Shown here one piece after another: positions 1-5,766 of a stretch of 15,077 bases of DNA. The stretch is from positions 1 to 15,077 of the forward strand of contig CAKPRW010000034.1 of NCBI GenBank assembly GCA_934183045.1, given 5' to 3'. The notes beneath the pieces were generated by a model. That model worked only from the letters and a program-made list of their open reading frames with translations, was not told the DNA's origin and searched no databases. A program made the translations under genes and the position numbers. Each line of letters opens with the position of its first letter. The first letter of the stretch is position 1. The DNA is from an uncultured Clostridia bacterium. GTDB lineage: Bacteria; Bacillota; Clostridia; TANB77; CAG-508.

Positions 1-1216
1 CTACTGCAATTTCTGGACCAGCATGTGTATAAATAGAATAATCAGCTTCTCTTGTAATAGAACTTCCAATTACATTACTAACAGCAATAGTTTTTGCACC
101 TTTTTGTTTAGAAAGTTTTAATGCTGCAATAGTATCGGCAGTTTCTCCTGATTGAGAAATAAAAATACATAAAGTTTTTTCATCAATTAAAGGATCTCTA
201 TATCTAAATTCTGATGCTATATCAACTTCTGTTTGGATTCTACAAAGTTTTTCTATAATATCTTTACCTACTAAACCAGCATGCATTGCAGTACCACAAG
301 CAACGATGTAAATTCTATTAATATTTTTTAAATAGTCTTTTGTGAAATTCAATTCTTCAAAATCACATTTTGTATCTGTATTTAATTTTGAACCAATTGT
401 TTCTCTAATAGCAGTTGGTTGCTCATATATTTCTTTTAACATATAGTCTTCAAAACCGTCTTTTTCAGCGCTTGAAGAGTTCCATTCTATAACTTTCATT
501 TCTTTTTCAATTGGAACTAAATTTTCATCATAAAATTTAGCGTCATTTCTTGATAATACACAATATTCTAGATCATTTAATAAATAGAAATTTTTAGTAA
601 ATGATAAGATTGCTGGAATATCTGAAGAAATATAATTTTCATCAGATCCTTTACCAATAACTAATGGACTATCTTTTCTAACAACAATCATATTGTCTGG
701 ATAGTCTTTGCATATAATTTCAAGAGCAAAACTACCTTTTAATTCAGAACATGCATTTTTTACAGCTCTTAAAAAACGTAATTCATCATGATTGTTATCT
801 TTATTGTAATAATAATGTATTAAATTAGGAATTACTTCTGTATCTGTTTGAGAATAGAAAGTATAACCTTCTTTACCTAAAAATTCTCTTAATTCATTAA
901 AATTTTCTATTATACCATTATGAACAATAGAAAAAGTTTTTGAATTATCCATATGAGGATGAGAGTTTTCTTTTGAAGGTTTTCCATGAGTTGCCCATCT
1001 AGTGTGAGCGATCCCAATTGTTCCTTCTAAATCGTCAATTCCTTCTAATTTATATAAATTTTTTACTCTTCCTTGATCTTTCATAATAGAAAGACTATTT
1101 TGTTCAATTGTTGAAATACCAGCTGAATCATATCCTCTGTATTCCAATCTAATAAGTCCATTTATTAATATAGGACTTGCTTTTTTTGTTCCTATGTAAC
1201 CTACAATTCCACACAT
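1..1216 (-). CDS. glmS: glutamine--fructose-6-phosphate aminotransferase (isomerising), 5' part only
   Basis: The enzyme makes glucosamine-6-phosphate from fructose-6-phosphate and glutamine, the first step to UDP-GlcNAc and peptidoglycan, in the cytosol. My translation of the minus strand begins MCGIVGYIG, so Cys2 is the N-terminal nucleophile of the glutaminase domain once Met is removed. It continues with LEYRGYDSAGIS, HTRWATHGKPS and the SQTDTEVI stretch. After a linker, the first SIS (isomerase) domain is seen with IYIVACGTAMHAG and FISQSGETADT. About 405 codons are present of roughly 600 usual for the family, and the rest lies beyond the left edge. The start is fixed by Cys2 and by an AAGGAGG site at 1224-1231. 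The leader carries a glmS ribozyme, so expression is very probably repressed by its own product, GlcN6P. Family identity is essentially certain. Confidence 0.98.
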   Translation of the reverse strand, partial: MCGIVGYIGTKKASPILINGLIRLEYRGYDSAGISTIEQNSLSIMKDQGRVKNLYKLEGIDDLEGTIGIAHTRWATHGKPSKENSHPHMDNSKTFSIVHNGIIENFNELREFLGKEGYTFYSQTDTEVIPNLIHYYYNKDNNHDELRFLRAVKNACSELKGSFALEIICKDYPDNMIVVRKDSPLVIGKGSDENYISSDIPAILSFTKNFYLLNDLEYCVLSRNDAKFYDENLVPIEKEMKVIEWNSSSAEKDGFEDYMLKEIYEQPTAIRETIGSKLNTDTKCDFEELNFTKDYLKNINRIYIVACGTAMHAGLVGKDIIEKLCRIQTEVDIASEFRYRDPLIDEKTLCIFISQSGETADTIAALKLSKQKGAKTIAVSNVIGSSITREADYSIYTHAGPEIAV

Positions 1217-1249
1217 AGTTAAATCCTCCTTAAAATATAAAATATGGAA

Positions 1250-1410
1250 CTGAAAGCATGCAAATAAAGCTTAATTGTATTAACCTTTGTTTTAATATTG
1301 CTATTAGTTTTTAATTAATACTATGACCTTAAGCAAAGCCACTAGAGCATCCGCCGAATATTTCGATAACTCTAGACCTCGTCAACATTGTTTCAATGTC
1401 CAGGCGCTTT
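1250..1410 (-). ncRNA. glmS ribozyme (GlcN6P-activated self-cleaving riboswitch)
   Basis: Read on the minus strand, the glmS leader contains the conserved ribozyme core in order. These are AGCGCC with the expected cleavage site between A (1408) and G (1407), a P1 hairpin ACATTG-AAA-CAATGT (1399-1385), GACGAGGT (1383-1376), and P2.1 arms CTAGAG (1375-1370) and CTCTAG (1347-1342). They flank TCGAAATATTCGGCGGATG. A CTTTG/CAAAG P3 pairing and an AAGC/GCTT P4 hairpin (about 1271-1253) follow. The known mechanism is GlcN6P-dependent cleavage that exposes a 5'-OH and destabilises the mRNA. It ends about 20 nt before the glmS ribosome binding site. The outer limits are approximate. Confidence 0.96.
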
Positions 1411-1464
1411 ATTAAATTATAAACTCCTTTCTTAATTTTTTTTGCATTTCTTTCAATTTACTTT

Positions 1465-1496
1465 ATTATATTATACTAAAATTAAAAAAGTAGCAA
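1465..1496 (-). promoter_or_regulatory. candidate glmS promoter
   Basis: On the minus strand a TTGCTA box (1496-1491) precedes two overlapping TATAAT hexamers (1475-1470 and 1470-1465). The spacings are 15 and 20 bp, neither ideal, so the exact -10 is uncertain. Transcription would start about 50 nt before the ribozyme cleavage site. Confidence 0.55.
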
Positions 1497-1524
1497 GTAC
1501 CTATAAAAAAATTTATTTTAATAC

Positions 1525-1553
1525 TTGTTATTTAAATAAATATATATTATATT
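1525..1553 (+). promoter_or_regulatory. promoter of the diaminopentanoate dehydrogenase-like gene
   Basis: TTGTTA (1525-1530) and TATATT (1548-1553) are separated by exactly 17 bp. Transcription would begin near 1560, leaving a leader of about 50 nt before the start codon at 1609. It diverges from the glmS promoter with about 30 bp between the two -35 boxes. Confidence 0.6.
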
Positions 1554-1608
1554 GAATAAAAAGAAATTATTAGTATATAATTTATATAAATTGAAAGGAG
1601 ATTTTGGT

Positions 1609-2685
1609 ATGGATAGAAAAGTTAAAGTAGTTCAATATGGAACTGGAAAAATGAGTGTATACACAATGAGATATGTATATGAAAAAGGTGGAGAAGTTGT
1701 AGGTGCAGTAGATACTAATCCAAATGTAATAGGCAAAGATATTGGAGAAGTAATGGGAACAGAAAATAAAGGAGTAAAGGTAGTTTCTGTTGCAGATGCA
1801 GAAAATATGTTAAAAGAAACAAAACCAGATATAGTAATTGTAACTACAATGAGTTTATTTAAAGATGTAGAAGAATCATTGATGTTATGTGCAAAATTAG
1901 GAATAAATGCAATTACAACATGTGAAGAAGCATTTTATCCTATGAATTCTAATCCAGTTGCTACAAAGAAAATAGATGAAATGGCAAAACAAAATGGGTG
2001 TACAATAACAGGAAGTGGATATCAAGATATTTATTGGGGACAATTAATATCAAGTATAGCAGGATCAACACATAAAATAACAAAAATTAAAGGTAGTTCA
2101 AGTTATAATGTAGAAGATTATGGAATCGCATTAGCGCAAGCACATGGAGCAGGTTTAACATTAGATGAATTTGACAAACAAGTGGCTTCAGTAGATAGAA
2201 TTACAGATGAAGAAAGAAAAGCAATGATAGATAAAGGCGAATATTTACCATCTTATATGTGGAATGTAAATGGATGGCTATGTGAAAAATTAGGACTAAC
2301 AGTAAAATCTCAAACACAAAAAACAGTACCACAAACACATAATGAAGATATAGATTCTTCTACTTTACAAATGACAGTAAAGGCAGGAGATGCAACAGGA
2401 ATGAGTGCAGTAGTTACAACTGAAACAGAAGAAGGAATTACAATAGAAAGTGAGTGTATTGGAAAAGTATACTCAAAAGATGACTTTGATAAAAATGAAT
2501 GGACAGTTATTGGAGAACCAAATACAACATTAGTAATTAATAGACCATCAACAGTCGAATTAACTTGTGCTAGTATTGTAAATAGAATACCAGATGTTAT
2601 TAATTCAAAACCTGGATATGTTCCAACAGAAGAAATGGGAGAATTAAATTATAGAACAAAATCTTTAAACGAATATGTAAAATAA
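1609..2685 (+). CDS. 2,4-diaminopentanoate dehydrogenase-like NAD(P)-dependent oxidoreductase
   Basis: This 358-residue cytosolic protein has an N-terminal Rossmann fold: a glycine motif GTGKMS at residues 11-16, followed by an acidic residue in VVGAVDTNP (Asp35) where the cofactor ribose would bind. Fold and length match the dihydrodipicolinate-reductase-like family that includes Ord, the 2,4-diaminopentanoate dehydrogenase of clostridial ornithine fermentation. The central part (TGSGYQDIYWGQL, about 150-165) and the GAGLTLDEFD stretch agree with that family. The ATG at 1609 is chosen because AAAGGAG (1594-1600) lies 8 nt before it; an upstream TTG at 1552 lacks a good site and falls inside the -10 box. 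No other ornithine-pathway genes (orr, ortAB, oraSE) are adjacent, so the substrate is not established. The family call is firm, the exact reaction is inferred. Confidence 0.72.
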   Translation: MDRKVKVVQYGTGKMSVYTMRYVYEKGGEVVGAVDTNPNVIGKDIGEVMGTENKGVKVVSVADAENMLKETKPDIVIVTTMSLFKDVEESLMLCAKLGINAITTCEEAFYPMNSNPVATKKIDEMAKQNGCTITGSGYQDIYWGQLISSIAGSTHKITKIKGSSSYNVEDYGIALAQAHGAGLTLDEFDKQVASVDRITDEERKAMIDKGEYLPSYMWNVNGWLCEKLGLTVKSQTQKTVPQTHNEDIDSSTLQMTVKAGDATGMSAVVTTETEEGITIESECIGKVYSKDDFDKNEWTVIGEPNTTLVINRPSTVELTCASIVNRIPDVINSKPGYVPTEEMGELNYRTKSLNEYVK

Positions 2686-2729
2686 TATATTGATTAATTA
2701 GTTAAACTTTAGTTATTATCCTAAAAAAC

Positions 2730-2758
2730 TTGATTTTTCAACTAATTTATGTTAAAAT
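2730..2758 (+). promoter_or_regulatory. promoter of the small unknown gene at 2817
   Basis: TTGATT (2730-2735), a 17-bp spacer and TAAAAT (2753-2758), with TG one base before the -10 (extended -10, ATGTTAAAAT). The leader would be about 50 nt and contains the hairpin at 2791-2809. Confidence 0.6.
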
Positions 2759-2790
2759 AGAAACATATTTAAAAATAAGAGAGGTGAAAA

Positions 2791-2809
2791 CTTAAAGTTA
2801 AACTTTAAG
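2791..2809 (+). repeat. inverted repeat (RNA hairpin) between a ribosome binding site and the start codon
   Basis: The arms CTTAAAGTT and AACTTTAAG are perfect 9-bp complements around a single A, so the RNA would form an 8-bp stem with a 3-nt loop. A strong Shine-Dalgarno-like GAGAGGTG (2779-2786) lies before it and the ATG (2817) after it. The 3' arm carries a weaker AAGG (2807-2810). The structure is seen directly; a role in translation control is inferred. Confidence 0.6.
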
Positions 2810-2816
2810 GATATAA

Positions 2817-3164
2817 ATGAGAAATAAAGATACAAGAATAAAAACTAAAAGAATAGATTTTTTAGGTATGTGGAAAGATTTTTGGGGACCAGAGACACCA
2901 GAAAAATCTGGAGAGGAAGAAATATTATCAGATCAATCAATATCTGAAGCAGATAAAAAAGCATTATTAAAAGCATTAAAAGATACAGATAAATTAGGTA
3001 ATATGTTGTTTAGAGAAAGTTATAAAGTTGGTACATTACAAAGAAAAAACTTAAAAGAAGATGCTAAATTAAATATAGATCAATCAAAACAAAGAAATCC
3101 TCAAATTGTTAATCAACCAAAAAATAAAGAAAAAGATGATTCACAAAGAGAAATTGTAGATTAA
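2817..3164 (+). CDS. hypothetical small hydrophilic protein (115 aa)
   Basis: I do not recognise this protein. It is 115 residues long, soluble and highly charged, with no signal peptide or membrane segment. The basic N-terminus (RNKDTRIKTKRIDFLGMW) is followed by an aromatic motif WKDFWGPETPEK at about 19-30, a probable helix around ISEADKKALLKALKDTDKL (42-60), and a lysine/asparagine/glutamine-rich tail that looks disordered. It is probably a real gene: it has its own extended -10 promoter upstream, a terminator immediately downstream, and it fills the space between them. The ATG at 2817 is preceded by AAGG at 2807-2810, which lies partly inside a hairpin, while a better GAGAGGTG lies 30 nt upstream. 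It is monocistronic and shows no functional link with its neighbours. Confidence 0.65.
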   Translation: MRNKDTRIKTKRIDFLGMWKDFWGPETPEKSGEEEILSDQSISEADKKALLKALKDTDKLGNMLFRESYKVGTLQRKNLKEDAKLNIDQSKQRNPQIVNQPKNKEKDDSQREIVD

Positions 3165-3168
3165 TTAG

Positions 3169-3206
3169 AAAAAAATACAAGAATTGAAAAAATCTTGTAT
3201 TTTTTT
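3169..3206 (+). terminator. Rho-independent terminator after the 115-aa gene
   Basis: The stem arms AAAAAATACAAGA (3169-3181) and TCTTGTATTTTTT (3193-3205) form about 13 bp with an 11-nt loop, ending in a T run. The T run abuts the -35 box of the tRNA promoter at 3208. Confidence 0.8.
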
Positions 3207-3207
3207 C

Positions 3208-3236
3208 TTGACAAATGTTAAAACTACTATTATAAT
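3208..3236 (+). promoter_or_regulatory. consensus promoter of the tRNA-Met gene
   Basis: Perfect TTGACA (3208-3213), 17-bp spacer and perfect TATAAT (3231-3236). Transcription should start about 12 nt before the mature tRNA 5' end. Confidence 0.92.
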
Positions 3237-3255
3237 AGATAACGTCATTTGTTAT

Positions 3256-3332
3256 GGCGAAGTAGCTCAGTTGGCTAGAGCATTCGGTTCATACCCGAAG
3301 GGTCATGTGTTCGAATCACATCTTCGCTACCA
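3256..3332 (+). tRNA. tRNA-Met (CAT), elongator type
   Basis: A full 77-nt cloverleaf: acceptor GGCGAAG pairing with CTTCGCT (with a G1-U72 wobble), D arm GCTC/GAGC, anticodon stem TTCGG/CCGAA with loop TTCATAC (anticodon CAT at 3290-3292), variable GGGTC, T arm ATGTG-TTCGAAT-CACAT, discriminator A and an encoded CCA. The G1-U72 end and 5' GGCG resemble the Bacillus elongator tRNA-Met and not the initiator, which has a C1/A72 mismatch. The lysidine-type tRNA-Ile(CAT) is a less likely alternative. It stands alone with its own promoter and terminator. Confidence 0.95.
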
Positions 3333-3336
3333 TAAG

Positions 3337-3375
3337 AAAGTCAAAATAAAAAATAATTTATTTTGGCTTTTTTTT
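3337..3375 (+). terminator. Rho-independent terminator of the tRNA gene
   Basis: Arms AAAGTCAAAATAAA (3337-3350) and TTTATTTTGGCTTT (3357-3370) pair over 14 bp with one wobble and a 6-nt loop, followed by an eight-T run. Confidence 0.88.
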
Positions 3376-3407
3376 GTGCAAAAAAAATATATATGAAAAA
3401 ATAAAAT

Positions 3408-3437
3408 AGTATGTTTTATAAAATAAAAGTATATTTT
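3408..3437 (+). promoter_or_regulatory. direct repeat upstream of agrB, possible AgrA (LytTR) site
   Basis: AGTATGTTTT (3408-3417) and AGTATATTTT (3428-3437) are near-identical 10-mers repeated with a 20-bp period, each followed by a similar ATAAAA. They lie about 35-65 bp before the agrB -10 box. Two direct repeats about two helical turns apart upstream of a weak-35 promoter is the known arrangement for LytTR-domain regulators. The match is to architecture only; no consensus for this organism is known, and AT-rich sequence weakens the call. Confidence 0.45.
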
Positions 3438-3469
3438 GATAAAACAAAAATATAAAAGTAATAAATAGA

Positions 3470-3478
3470 TGCTATAAT
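3470..3478 (+). promoter_or_regulatory. extended -10 promoter of agrBD
   Basis: TGCTATAAT combines a perfect TATAAT (3473-3478) with the TG of an extended -10. No good -35 hexamer is found 16-18 bp upstream, as is typical of activator-dependent promoters. Confidence 0.65.
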
Positions 3479-3507
3479 CAACTTGTTAATAAAAGTGAGG
3501 TGGAAAA

Positions 3508-4134
3508 ATGATTGATAAAATCTGTACTTTTTTAACTAGAAAAATACGAGAAGAAATGCCAGAAATAGATGATGAAAAAGCAGAAGAAATAAATTATGGA
3601 CTACAAAATGTTGTTGGTGAGGTGCCAAAAATATTTATTATGCTAGGTGTAGCTTATGTATTAAAAATTTTTTGGTTAGCACTATTTACTTTTTTTGCAA
3701 TAGCACCATACAAAATATCATCTGGTGGAGTACATTTAAAAACACATATAGGATGCATAATATTTACAACTGGATATTATTGTATAATACCATTTGCTTC
3801 TCAATATTTTACAATACCATTTATAGTAAAAGGTATTATAATTTCTGTAATGTGGATATTTGGAATGATTATGATAAAACTTTATGCACCAGCAGATACA
3901 GAAAATGTTCCAATATTAAATAAACAAGAAAGAAAAAGAAAAAGGATAAATTCTTATATCACATATACTATAGGATTAATTATTGCTTTTATTATACCAA
4001 ATGAGACAATATCAAATATATTGTTATTGTCAAATTTTATTCAAACGTTAATGATTACCAAATTGGCGTATAGATTAAATAACAGTAAATATGGATATGA
4101 AGTATATGGAAATACTTCTGTAAAAAATGTTTAA
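3508..4134 (+). CDS. agrB: AgrB-type autoinducer peptide protease
   Basis: AgrB is an integral membrane cysteine protease that cuts the C-terminal tail from the AgrD precursor and forms its thiolactone ring. The 208-residue length fits the family. Conserved pieces are the basic cytosolic N-terminus, then hydrophobic helices around 41-66, 82-100, 105-124 and 146-175. The catalytic pair is His76 and Cys83 in GGVHLKTHIGC, with the same seven-residue spacing as His77/Cys84 of Staphylococcus aureus AgrB. The start has GTGAGGTGG (3495-3503) just upstream. agrD follows 57 bp downstream on the same strand, so the pair forms an operon. The sensor and regulator genes lie in a converging unit and not downstream as in classical agrBDCA. 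Confidence 0.95.
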   Translation: MIDKICTFLTRKIREEMPEIDDEKAEEINYGLQNVVGEVPKIFIMLGVAYVLKIFWLALFTFFAIAPYKISSGGVHLKTHIGCIIFTTGYYCIIPFASQYFTIPFIVKGIIISVMWIFGMIMIKLYAPADTENVPILNKQERKRKRINSYITYTIGLIIAFIIPNETISNILLLSNFIQTLMITKLAYRLNNSKYGYEVYGNTSVKNV

Positions 4135-4137
4135 TGC

Positions 4138-4160
4138 AAAATATTTGCCGGCAATATTTT
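4138..4160 (+). repeat. intercistronic hairpin between agrB and agrD
   Basis: The 23-nt sequence forms a stem of about 9 bp with one bulged T around a CCGG loop (left arm AAAATATTTG, right arm CAATATTTT). It begins 4 nt after the agrB stop. It is not followed by a T run, so it is not a standard terminator. It may influence processing or relative amounts of agrB and agrD message; that is inference. Confidence 0.6.
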
Positions 4161-4191
4161 GGGTTATAGATTTTAGCAAGGAGGGATTTAT

Positions 4192-4308
4192 ATGTTAAAA
4201 TTCTTAAAAAACTTAGCAGAAAAATATGCAAAAGCAACAAATACAGCTTGTTTCGTAGGACTTGTATTCCATCAACCAAAAATGCCAGCTTCTATGATTA
4301 AGGACTAA
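4192..4308 (+). CDS. agrD: AgrD cyclic autoinducer peptide precursor (38 aa)
   Basis: This short gene directly after agrB encodes a 38-residue precursor with the three-part AgrD plan. Residues 1-16 (MLKFLKNLAEKYAKAT) form a basic amphipathic helix for membrane association. NTAC follows, with Cys20 as the thiolactone nucleophile. The C-terminal recognition tail is HQPKMPASMIKD. The HQP..P tail resembles that of clostridial AgrD proteins, in which AgrB cuts just before HQ. On that alignment the ring would be Cys20-Phe26 (CFVGLVF), seven residues instead of the usual five. An excellent AAGGAGGG site (4178-4185) sits 6 nt before the ATG, stronger than that of agrB, which suits high-level precursor production. 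The mature N-terminus cannot be predicted from sequence alone. Confidence 0.93.
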   Translation: MLKFLKNLAEKYAKATNTACFVGLVFHQPKMPASMIKD

Positions 4309-4388
4309 TGTCATTATTATTGGCAATAAATATTTTATTATTTATTCCAGTACATAAATAACTTAAAAGTTATAAATACAATCCAAAT

Positions 4389-4415
4389 AAAAAGCAACTT
4401 ATAAAGTTGCTTTTT
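4389..4415. terminator. bidirectional terminator between agrD and agrC
   Basis: Perfect 12-bp arms AAAAAGCAACTT and AAGTTGCTTTTT around an ATA loop. It gives a T run in both directions, so it can end agrBD and agrAC transcripts; the agrC stop codon (4416-4414) overlaps the right arm. The 4309-4388 stretch between agrD and this stem holds only AT-rich sequence. Confidence 0.9.
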
Positions 4416-5766
4416 ATGATTTATTATAAATTTCTAATTGTTGTACAAAATATTTTTCATTTTTTGAAGTAAATAAATTTATATTATTATTTTTCTTTAC
4501 TATTTTACGAGTTTCCCATAATCCAAGTCCAGTGTGGTTTTCTTTTCCAGAAACACCTTTTTCAAATATTTTTTCAGTATCAACATCTACATTATTATAA
4601 GTGTTTTCTATAATAACTAATTGTCTGAAGTTTCTATAATCGTTTTTAAAAATGATATTAATAATTTTTTCGTCACATTCTGAGCTAGCTTCTATAGCAT
4701 TATCAAGAAGAATTCCTAATATTCTAGCAAACTCATAAATTTTCATGTTTAAAGTATTCAAATCTAATAAAAATGTTAGATTAACTTTAATGTTATTTGA
4801 TTCTGCTTCATGATATTTTTTTGTTAATAAGTTATAAATACCATTGTTATTAATAATTTCTGGATTCAAAATATATAAATCATTAACTTTTTGACAGTCA
4901 TCTTCTAATTGTGAGTAGTATTTGCTTAGACCTTCAATATCTTCAGTTTTTATATATCCACCAATTGTTGTAACAATATTATCAAAATCATGTTTAAATG
5001 CACGAACATTATCATGTAAAATACGTAATGTGTTATTATATTCATTTGCACTTTCTAATTTTTGAGTTGTAAGTGATAATTTAAATGATCTTGTTAAACT
5101 ATAGATACTTAATAAAAAGTATGCTAACAGAGAAACAAAGCTAGAAAATGTAATTGCTATTGGAAGTTTATCAATAAAATATACAGCTATTACAGATTGA
5201 ATCATAATTGTAAACATTCCTAAGATTACATTAGAGAACATAATTAATTTTGTTCTTTTATCAACTGTATCAATTAAATTAAATTTAACTTTTCTATATC
5301 TTAATAAGAAAATTATTAGTGAAAGAATTGAGTAAACAATTATAATGTATAAAAGTCTATATATAGGAATATCAGATAGTTGATCACTAGTAATATTTAA
5401 AATTGTTATAAATGGATTTAAAATTAAAGCGCCTTCTATATTATATATTATTCCAGCAGTAATCACAGATAACGAAGTTTTTAAAAATGAATTTTTAAAT
5501 ATAAAATAGGATGTTAAAATCATCATTAAGTAATTAAAAACAACGTTAAAAGGATTTTCTATTATAAATATTGATATTAAACTAAATAAAGACATGATAG
5601 TTATATATATAATTTTTGGCTTTATACCTTTAGAAATATTTAAAAAATTTGCAAATAAAGTCATTAATAAATAATTTTCAAGTATGGTAGCTGGTACTGT
5701 TACAAAATTCATTAACAGTTCATTAGGTGTACTTAAAGCAGTAACTATATTATTAAAAATCCCCAT
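4414..5766 (-). CDS. agrC: AgrC-type peptide-sensing histidine kinase
   Basis: This 450-residue membrane kinase would bind the secreted cyclic peptide and pass phosphate to the adjacent regulator. Hydrophobic helices fill residues about 20-225, consistent with six or seven membrane spans. The dimerisation/phosphoacceptor region has His259 in FKHDFDNIV, the HPK10-type pattern. The catalytic GHKL domain shows the N box LLDNAIEA (Asn356) and the G box GLGL (413-416). The start codon lies inside the last codons of agrA (14-bp overlap), and GGAGG (5779-5783) is within agrA, so translation is probably coupled. Spacing from that site is about 12 nt, somewhat long. The gene converges on agrBD and shares its terminator. 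Specific recognition of the neighbouring AgrD product is inferred from location. Confidence 0.92.
   Translation of the reverse strand: MGIFNNIVTALSTPNELLMNFVTVPATILENYLLMTLFANFLNISKGIKPKIIYITIMSLFSLISIFIIENPFNVVFNYLMMILTSYFIFKNSFLKTSLSVITAGIIYNIEGALILNPFITILNITSDQLSDIPIYRLLYIIIVYSILSLIIFLLRYRKVKFNLIDTVDKRTKLIMFSNVILGMFTIMIQSVIAVYFIDKLPIAITFSSFVSLLAYFLLSIYSLTRSFKLSLTTQKLESANEYNNTLRILHDNVRAFKHDFDNIVTTIGGYIKTEDIEGLSKYYSQLEDDCQKVNDLYILNPEIINNNGIYNLLTKKYHEAESNNIKVNLTFLLDLNTLNMKIYEFARILGILLDNAIEASSECDEKIINIIFKNDYRNFRQLVIIENTYNNVDVDTEKIFEKGVSGKENHTGLGLWETRKIVKKNNNINLFTSKNEKYFVQQLEIYNKS

Noticed and set aside
1424..1433. AAAGGAG on the minus strand upstream of the glmS ribozyme
   Set aside because: No start codon or open frame follows at a usable distance, so no leader peptide is supported.
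1552..1608. In-frame TTG start extending the dehydrogenase-like protein by 19 residues
   Set aside because: The TTG overlaps the predicted -10 box and lacks a ribosome binding site; the ATG at 1609 has AAAGGAG at the right distance and gives the normal Rossmann N-terminus.
2694..2746. AATTAGTT ... AACTAATT inverted repeat after the dehydrogenase-like gene
   Set aside because: The loop is over 30 nt and no T run follows, so it is not a convincing terminator and is likely chance in AT-rich DNA.
3184..3396. Plus-strand open frame of 70 codons over the tRNA
   Set aside because: It runs through the tRNA-Met gene, its promoter and its terminator, so it is not a protein gene.
3556..3580. 25 nt in agrB identical to 25 nt in the deacetylase gene (7105-7129), both coding MPEIDDEK in frame
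   Set aside because: The proteins are unrelated, the flanks differ at once, and strong AT codon bias makes chance identity more likely than it seems; no repeat boundaries are visible.
4055..4279. Minus-strand open frame of 74 codons across the agrB end and agrD
   Set aside because: It overlaps the clear agrD gene and the end of agrB, has no recognisable domain, and contains only low-complexity hydrophobic residues.
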